Origin: Terriglobia bacterium
Lineage (GTDB): Bacteria; Acidobacteriota; Terriglobia; Bryobacterales; Bryobacteraceae
DNA length: 64,000 nt
Assembly: GCA_020073365.1 (NCBI GenBank)
Contig: JAIQFL010000003.1
Location: 25,222-89,221, forward strand
Reading direction: 5' to 3'
The position numbers and the translations under genes are program-made. The notes below the pieces were generated by a model. It had not been told where the DNA came from. It saw only the letters and a program-made list of their open reading frames with translations, and did no database searches. Below, in pieces: positions 59,677-64,000 of this stretch (position 1 is the first letter of the stretch; every line of letters starts with the position of its first letter).

Positions 59677-60135
59677 ATGCAAGCGACGGATTCTTCAGCC
59701 ACTGTTTCGAAGGACAGACGAACGGTGGTCTCCTGGCTGCTGGGGACTGGCGTCACCGCCTCGCTGGTTTCCTTCTTCTATCCGGTGGCGCGTTTTCTGA
59801 ATCCGCCACAGGTGGCAGAGGCTTCCGTGAACGAGGTGGCTGCCGGCAAGGTTCAGGACCTCAAACCCAATTCCGGAAAGATCGTCAAGTTCGGCAACAA
59901 GCCGGCCCTGCTGGTGCGCATCAACGATACCGAGTGGAAGGCGTTTTCGGCGGTCTGCACGCACCTGAACTGCACCGTCCAATACCAGGAAGCGCGGCGC
60001 GAGATCTGGTGCGCCTGCCACAACGGCACGTATGACCTGAACGGCAGGGTGACTTCCGGACCGCCGCCCAAACCGCTGGACGAACTGGCCGTGAAGATCC
60101 GCGGCGACGAGGTGGTCGTTTCGCGGCGCGTGTAG
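59677..60135 (+). CDS. Rieske iron-sulphur protein of a bc-type quinol oxidoreductase
   Basis: The 152-residue protein is called from the ATG at 59677, with AAAGGA 9 nt upstream (an in-frame ATG at 59668 is too close to that site). An N-terminal membrane anchor (TVVSWLLGTGVTASLVSFFY) precedes the Rieske domain with both cluster-binding boxes, CTHLNC and CACHNG. It carries electrons from quinol on cytochrome b to the c-type cytochromes. It is the first gene of a four-gene operon through 62806. Confidence 0.94.
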   Translation: MQATDSSATVSKDRRTVVSWLLGTGVTASLVSFFYPVARFLNPPQVAEASVNEVAAGKVQDLKPNSGKIVKFGNKPALLVRINDTEWKAFSAVCTHLNCTVQYQEARREIWCACHNGTYDLNGRVTSGPPPKPLDELAVKIRGDEVVVSRRV

Positions 60136-60141
60136 CCTGGG

Positions 60142-61236
60142 ATGTCAGCTAGGGATGTAAGCAGGGGAACCAACTTGTCTGTCACTGAACTCAAAGCCAA
60201 AACCCTCGACTGGTTAGATGAAAGAACCGGCTGGCGCATGGTCAGCGACCTGATGGACCATAAAGTGGTGCCGCTGCACGCCGGCACGGCCTGGTATTAT
60301 TTCGGCGGTATCACGCTGTTTCTGATCGGCGTCCAGCTTTTTACCGGAATTCTCCTGCTGCTGTATTACCGGCCCACGGTCGCCGAGGCCTTCGACAGCG
60401 TGCGCTTCCTCATGACGCGGGTGGAGTTCGGCTGGCTCATCCGGTCCATCCATAGCTGGTCGGCGAACCTGCTGATCCTGGCCGCCTTCATTCACATGTT
60501 CAGCGTGGTCTTCACGCACGCATACCGGCGCCCGCGCGAGCTCACGTGGCTGAGCGGCATCGCGTTATTGGGCTTGATGCTGGGCTTCGGATTCAGCGGG
60601 TATCTGCTGCCGTGGAACCAGATCTCCTACTTCGCCACCAAGGTAGGAACGGATATGGCCGGCACTATGCCGGTGGCCGGTCCGACACTGGCGCGGTTCC
60701 TGCGGGGCGGCGAGGATGTGGGGGGCGCCACGCTCACGCGGTTTTTCGATTTCCACGTGATTATTCTGCCCCTGATCACGTTTGGACTGGTCGGGCTGCA
60801 TCTGCTGCTGGTGCAGAAACACGGGATGAGCACGCCGTCAGGCATCCCCCCTTCCAAGGTGGCGCAGATGAAGTTCTTCCCGAACTTCTTTCTGCGGGAG
60901 CTCATGGTCTGGTATGGGGTGTTGGCCGTGCTGGGGACGCTGGCGGCGATCTTTCCCTGGGAGCTTGGCGAAAAGGCCGACCCGTTCGCTTCAGCGCCCG
61001 CGGGCATCCGCCCTGAATGGTATTTCCTGGCCCAGTTCTACACCCTGAAGCTGATCCCCAGCCACGTTTGGATCATCGAGGGTGAACTGCTGGGTCTGTT
61101 CGGTTTTGGGCTGCTGGCGGCCGGCTGGGTTCTGCTCCCATTCTGGGGGGCGAACCGCGGCAAGGTCGCTACCGGAGCGGGGGTCTTCCTGATTTGCTAT
61201 CTGGCCACATTCACGATTCTGGGTTACGTCAAATGA
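60142..61236 (+). CDS. Cytochrome b (b6 and subunit IV fused) of a bc-type complex
   Basis: The 364-residue protein (ATG 60142; a TTG at 60175 behind AGGGGA would shorten it by 11) has about eight membrane helices. The b6-like part has [22 protein letters not shown] and [21 protein letters not shown], with heme histidines also in [20 protein letters not shown]. The subunit-IV-like part has the quinol-site motif [14 protein letters not shown]. Both parts lie in one chain. It would oxidise menaquinol or ubiquinol in the inner membrane. The stop overlaps the start of the next gene. Confidence 0.94.
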   Translation: MSARDVSRGTNLSVTELKAKTLDWLDERTGWRMVSDLMDHKVVPLHAGTAWYYFGGITLFLIGVQLFTGILLLLYYRPTVAEAFDSVRFLMTRVEFGWLIRSIHSWSANLLILAAFIHMFSVVFTHAYRRPRELTWLSGIALLGLMLGFGFSGYLLPWNQISYFATKVGTDMAGTMPVAGPTLARFLRGGEDVGGATLTRFFDFHVIILPLITFGLVGLHLLLVQKHGMSTPSGIPPSKVAQMKFFPNFFLRELMVWYGVLAVLGTLAAIFPWELGEKADPFASAPAGIRPEWYFLAQFYTLKLIPSHVWIIEGELLGLFGFGLLAAGWVLLPFWGANRGKVATGAGVFLICYLATFTILGYVK

Positions 61237-62495
61237 GAGCGCCTGCCATCCTTTTACTTCTCTGTGGGAGTTTCATGGGCACCGCCCTGGCGCAGGACTC
61301 TTGTGTGACCTGCCACGCCGCCCTGGACGACGCCACCAAAGGCCCGGCCGCGCTCATCAAGAACGACGTCCACATCGCCCACGGCCTCAGTTGCGCGGAT
61401 TGCCATGGCGGCGACCGCACCAGCGACGATCCGGAAGTGTCCATGAGCAAGGCCAAAGGCTTCAAGGGCAAACCGGCGCGCACCGCCATCCCGAAATTCT
61501 GCGCGAGTTGTCACAGCAATCCCGACTTCATGCGCAAGTACGCGCCGCAGGAGCGCGTCGATCAGTTCGAGCTGTACCAGACCAGTGTCCATGGAAAGCG
61601 CCTGGCCGGGGGCGACGCCAACGTCGCAACCTGCATCGATTGCCACAGCGTTCACGACATCCGCGCGGTGAAGGACAGCATGTCGCCGGTCCATCCTCTG
61701 CGCGTCGCCGAGACGTGCTCGCGCTGCCACTCCGATGCGCAGAAGATGGCTCCCTACAAGATTCCCACGAATCAGTTCGAGCAATACCGGACCAGCGTGC
61801 ACTGGGCGGCCATGACCAAGCGGGGCGATCTCTCTGCGCCGAGTTGCGCATCGTGCCACGGCAATCATGGCGCCAAACCGCCGCAGGTGGAATCGGTGTC
61901 GGACGTTTGCGGAACCTGCCATGTGCTGTTCGACCAGCTCTATAAGAAAAGCGCACACAGGGCAGTCTTCTCGGGCGCGGGCGGCGGAGGGGGTTGCATG
62001 GTCTGCCACTCCAACCACGGGATTCAGAACCCATCCACCAAGATGCTCGTAGGCGCCACTTCCGTCTGCTCGGGATGCCACGATCCGAACACGCCCGAGG
62101 CCAAAACCGCGACCCAGATGGCCTCGTGGATCGACGGGCTGGACGGGGCTTTGAAACAGTCCGAGACGGTTTTGGCGCGCGCCGAAGAGTATGGGATGGA
62201 AGTGTCCGAGGCGCAGGTGCGGCTGATCGACGGCCGCGAGAACCTGGTGAAGGCCCAGTTGGCATTGCACGCCATGCAACCTTCCGAAATGCAGAAACCC
62301 ATCGACGCAGGCATGGCTGTCGCCAAGGATACCCTAAAGGCCGGCCTGGACGCGTTGCACGAAAAGGATATTCGCCGCTATGGCCTGGCGGTCTCAGTGA
62401 TCCTGATTGCGATTGCCATGTTTGCCATTCGCAGCCTGATCCGCCGGATCGAAAGCGGGGGGCCGGCGACCGGCCTGCCCAAGACTGATTTATGA
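61233..62495 (+). CDS. Nine-heme membrane-anchored c-type cytochrome
   Basis: The 420-residue protein starts at the ATG at 61233, overlapping the cytochrome b stop (ATGA). After a signal peptide ([21 protein letters not shown]) there are nine CxxCH motifs: CVTCH, CADCH, CASCH, CIDCH, CSRCH, CASCH, CGTCH, CMVCH and CSGCH. A helical region (about 300-380) and one C-terminal membrane helix ([18 protein letters not shown]) follow. It occupies the place of cytochrome c1 in this operon and probably receives electrons from the Rieske protein, as in multiheme variants of bc complexes. The heme-rich part lies in the periplasm. Confidence 0.92.
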   Translation: MRAPAILLLLCGSFMGTALAQDSCVTCHAALDDATKGPAALIKNDVHIAHGLSCADCHGGDRTSDDPEVSMSKAKGFKGKPARTAIPKFCASCHSNPDFMRKYAPQERVDQFELYQTSVHGKRLAGGDANVATCIDCHSVHDIRAVKDSMSPVHPLRVAETCSRCHSDAQKMAPYKIPTNQFEQYRTSVHWAAMTKRGDLSAPSCASCHGNHGAKPPQVESVSDVCGTCHVLFDQLYKKSAHRAVFSGAGGGGGCMVCHSNHGIQNPSTKMLVGATSVCSGCHDPNTPEAKTATQMASWIDGLDGALKQSETVLARAEEYGMEVSEAQVRLIDGRENLVKAQLALHAMQPSEMQKPIDAGMAVAKDTLKAGLDALHEKDIRRYGLAVSVILIAIAMFAIRSLIRRIESGGPATGLPKTDL

Positions 62496-62806
62496 AAACC
62501 ATCACCATCGCAACTCTAACGTTAATCGCCTCCGTGGGCCTGGCATATGCAGGCGCCGCTGAAGGCAAAGAACTGTACACCGCCAAGTGCGTAACCTGCC
62601 ACGGGGCGAACGGAGAAGGCAAGCCTGCCATCGCCAAAATGATGAACGTCACCCAACGGCCTCTGGCTTCCAAAGAGGTCCAGGCCAGGCCGGATGCCGA
62701 GTTGAAGAAGGTCATCCTCGAGGGTCAGGGAAAAATGAAGCCGGTCAACGGCGTGACTGCGAAACAGGCCGACGACATCGTGGCCTATTTGCGAACGCTG
62801 AAGTAG
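62492..62806 (+). CDS. Small mono-heme cytochrome c
   Basis: The 104-residue protein begins at an ATG overlapping the previous stop. A signal peptide ([20 protein letters not shown]) is followed by a class I cytochrome c domain with CVTCH near residue 33 and a likely axial Met (MKPV or KMMN region). It would shuttle electrons away from the bc-type complex to a terminal oxidase or reductase. A 75-nt part of this gene is repeated at 63926-64000. Confidence 0.93.
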   Translation: MKTITIATLTLIASVGLAYAGAAEGKELYTAKCVTCHGANGEGKPAIAKMMNVTQRPLASKEVQARPDAELKKVILEGQGKMKPVNGVTAKQADDIVAYLRTLK

Positions 62807-63061
62807 GGGGTAGGGCATGCCTTGGCTTGCCCGGATTCGATATTTGATTCCAGGCCGCACTGGAGCATGCCCCATCTCGTTTTGCATTTGTGGAGTTTCT
62901 CGACAGTACCAATAGTACTCTGAGAGGGCTCCGCTCTCCAAAGTCAACCTTGTGCCGGGCACTGTAATCACGCAGAATCACAGTCGACTCAGGCGGTTTT
63001 GAACGATAACTCTGGTGTGCCCCCCTGGGAGATCAAAAACGGAGATTCTAAAGGCCACGAA

Positions 63062-63619
63062 ATGAGACTTGCTTCTTCCATACGATTACTTGCGGCGCTT
63101 TGTGCCGTCACGATACCCGCATTGGCGGGAAATCTCATCAGCAATGGCGATTTCGAAACCGGCGACTTTACCGGCTGGAGTCAGAACGGCTGGGGGATCA
63201 ATCTTACCGGCACCACAGGACCGCACACGGGCGACTTCTACGCTGGGACCGGCTGTACTAGCTTTGGGTGTTTTCTGTCCCAGACGATCACGACCGATGC
63301 CAATGCGACCTATGACCTGAATTTCTGGTACGCCTCGGGTCCGGGAGGCGGAACCGATTTGCAGTTGCGGGTTTACTGGGACGGGATTCAGATTGACGAC
63401 ATCGTGGGCAATACCAACGGATATGCGAACTTTGACTATACCGTCAGCGCAACAACCACCAGCACCGCCCTGGCATTTGAAGGCCTACAGGTCCCTTCAT
63501 TTAACGGCATAGACGACGTATCTGTTGCGGCGTCCTCGGCGACTCCCGAGCCGGGCTCAATCACTCTTTTTATAGCCGGATTGGCCGCTGTGGTGACGCG
63601 ACGGCGGCGGCGCACCTGA
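63062..63619 (+). CDS. PEP-CTERM exported protein
   Basis: The 185-residue protein is called from the ATG at 63062, 7 nt after AAAGG. It has a signal peptide (MRLASSIRLLAALCAVTIPALAG) and a carbohydrate-binding-like beta-sandwich (NLISNGDFETGDFTGW, GDFYAGTGC, LSQTITTDANATYDLNFWY, GIDDVSV). It ends with the PEP-CTERM signal: PEPGS, a hydrophobic helix (ITLFIAGLAAVV) and RRRRR. Such proteins are sorted by exosortase and are often part of exopolysaccharide-linked surface material. No exosortase gene is in this window. Confidence 0.9.
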   Translation: MRLASSIRLLAALCAVTIPALAGNLISNGDFETGDFTGWSQNGWGINLTGTTGPHTGDFYAGTGCTSFGCFLSQTITTDANATYDLNFWYASGPGGGTDLQLRVYWDGIQIDDIVGNTNGYANFDYTVSATTTSTALAFEGLQVPSFNGIDDVSVAASSATPEPGSITLFIAGLAAVVTRRRRRT

Positions 63620-63648
63620 CGCGCAGCTCCGTTTAGCATTTCCGAAAG

Positions 63649-63690
63649 GAGCCGGCCCTTCCCCAACCAAGGCCGGCTCTTCTGTTTCTT
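63649..63690 (+). terminator. Intrinsic terminator after the PEP-CTERM gene
   Basis: GAGCCGGCC (63649-63657) pairs with GGCCGGCTC (63671-63679), followed by a T-rich TTCTGTTTCTT stretch. It sits 30 nt after the stop codon. Confidence 0.75.
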
Positions 63691-63925
63691 GGGTTATTCA
63701 ACGCGCATCTACGCGCATCCGATTATGCGGTGTGTCGGACCAACCACTCAATGACACCGGCCGCCGCCTCGCCAGGAATTCCCTGAACATCTAAACCACT
63801 TCCAGCTCTCGAAACCCGATTTCGCGGTTCCCTCCTGCGATGCGATGCCCAAATCAAGTGCAAGTACGCTGGTGTCCCAGTCCCACCCGCCCAGTTCAGC
63901 ACGACGGTCATCGGCAGCGAATTGC
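63691..63925. other. End gap with a possible gene-end remnant
   Basis: No intact gene is seen. On the minus strand the 63723-63935 frame reads LPMTVVLNWAGG near its start; VVLNW-type ends are, to my recollection, common at the C-termini of acidobacterial TolB/kinase-type proteins. It could therefore be a scrap of such a gene. This is weak. Confidence 0.25.
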
Positions 63926-64000
63926 CGTCACCCAACGGCCTCTGGCTTCCAAAGAGGTCCAGGCCAGATCGGATGCCGAGTTGAAGAAGGTCATCCTCGA
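63926..64000 (+). pseudogene. Duplicated fragment of the mono-heme cytochrome c gene (runs off window)
   Basis: This 75-nt stretch repeats 62647-62721 with two adjacent mismatches (GC changed to AT, giving Arg-Ser in place of Arg-Pro). The heme-binding CVTCH part is absent upstream of the copy, so it lacks the 5' half of the gene. It may continue beyond the window as a longer duplication. Confidence 0.75.

Overview
The window looks like a chromosomal segment of a soil-type Acidobacteriota bacterium, most likely close to the Solibacter/Bryobacter group. This is inferred from family content, not from a marker-gene match. The signs are high GC, four very large Oar-like TonB-dependent receptors with an N-terminal carboxypeptidase-regulatory-like domain, a ToxR-type winged-helix protein fused to a TolB-like beta-propeller, many secreted proteins of unknown function, and short GC-rich dispersed hairpin repeats between genes. 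No rRNA, tRNA, CRISPR array, integrase or transposase was seen.

Layout. 1-5.1 kb: the membrane half of a fused MFS/spermidine-synthase-like protein running off the left edge, then an Oar-like receptor. 5.7-12.1 kb: a secreted glycoside hydrolase, a translationally coupled pair of secreted proteins (one with a HEWGTF motif), a winged-helix/TolB membrane sensor and a small secreted zincin-like protein. 12.15-12.74 kb: a gene-free stretch full of inverted repeats, including an apparent pseudoknot, which may be a structured RNA. 12.7-18.5 kb: a GAF/AAA+ activator with an altered GAFTGA loop, a peptidoglycan-binding-like protein paired with a HExxH protein, a class A penicillin-binding protein and rpmB. 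18.6-25.3 kb: a response regulator coupled to a tiny membrane protein, a TPR protein, a di-heme cytochrome, a HigBA-like toxin-antitoxin pair, a HicB remnant, uvrC and a SnoaL-like protein. 25.4-31.3 kb: a second class A PBP, two coupled membrane proteins, proline dehydrogenase, a small zinc-ribbon protein and a Uma2-family protein.

31.4-41.5 kb: two tandem paralogous receptors diverge from a YggS - glycosyltransferase - S15 hydrolase operon. 41.5-46 kb: an orphan HicB-like protein and a 1137-residue protein combining an HD phosphohydrolase-like domain, an Hsp90/GHKL ATPase and a Leu/Ala/Arg/Asp repeat. This is the best candidate here for an undescribed regulatory or defence system. 46-54.4 kb: a secreted unknown, an MBL-fold hydrolase, a zinc-ribbon/DUF4870-type protein, a CrtC/AttH-like lipocalin, a coiled-coil protein, tagatose-1,6-bisphosphate aldolase, a DMT-type transporter and an ArnT-like glycosyltransferase. 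54.4-64 kb: a fourth Oar-like receptor, an OsmC protein, an unknown protein with a nearly leaderless promoter, a four-gene respiratory operon (Rieske, fused cytochrome b, nine-heme cytochrome c, mono-heme cytochrome c), a PEP-CTERM protein and a duplicated fragment of the mono-heme cytochrome gene at the right edge.

How the genes work together. The clearest functional unit is the 59.7-62.8 kb quinol:cytochrome c oxidoreductase-like operon. Other supported units, from overlapping start/stop codons, are 7384-9080, 18607-19214, 28215-29011 and 37938-41514. The remaining genes look like housekeeping or accessory genes in ordinary short transcription units.
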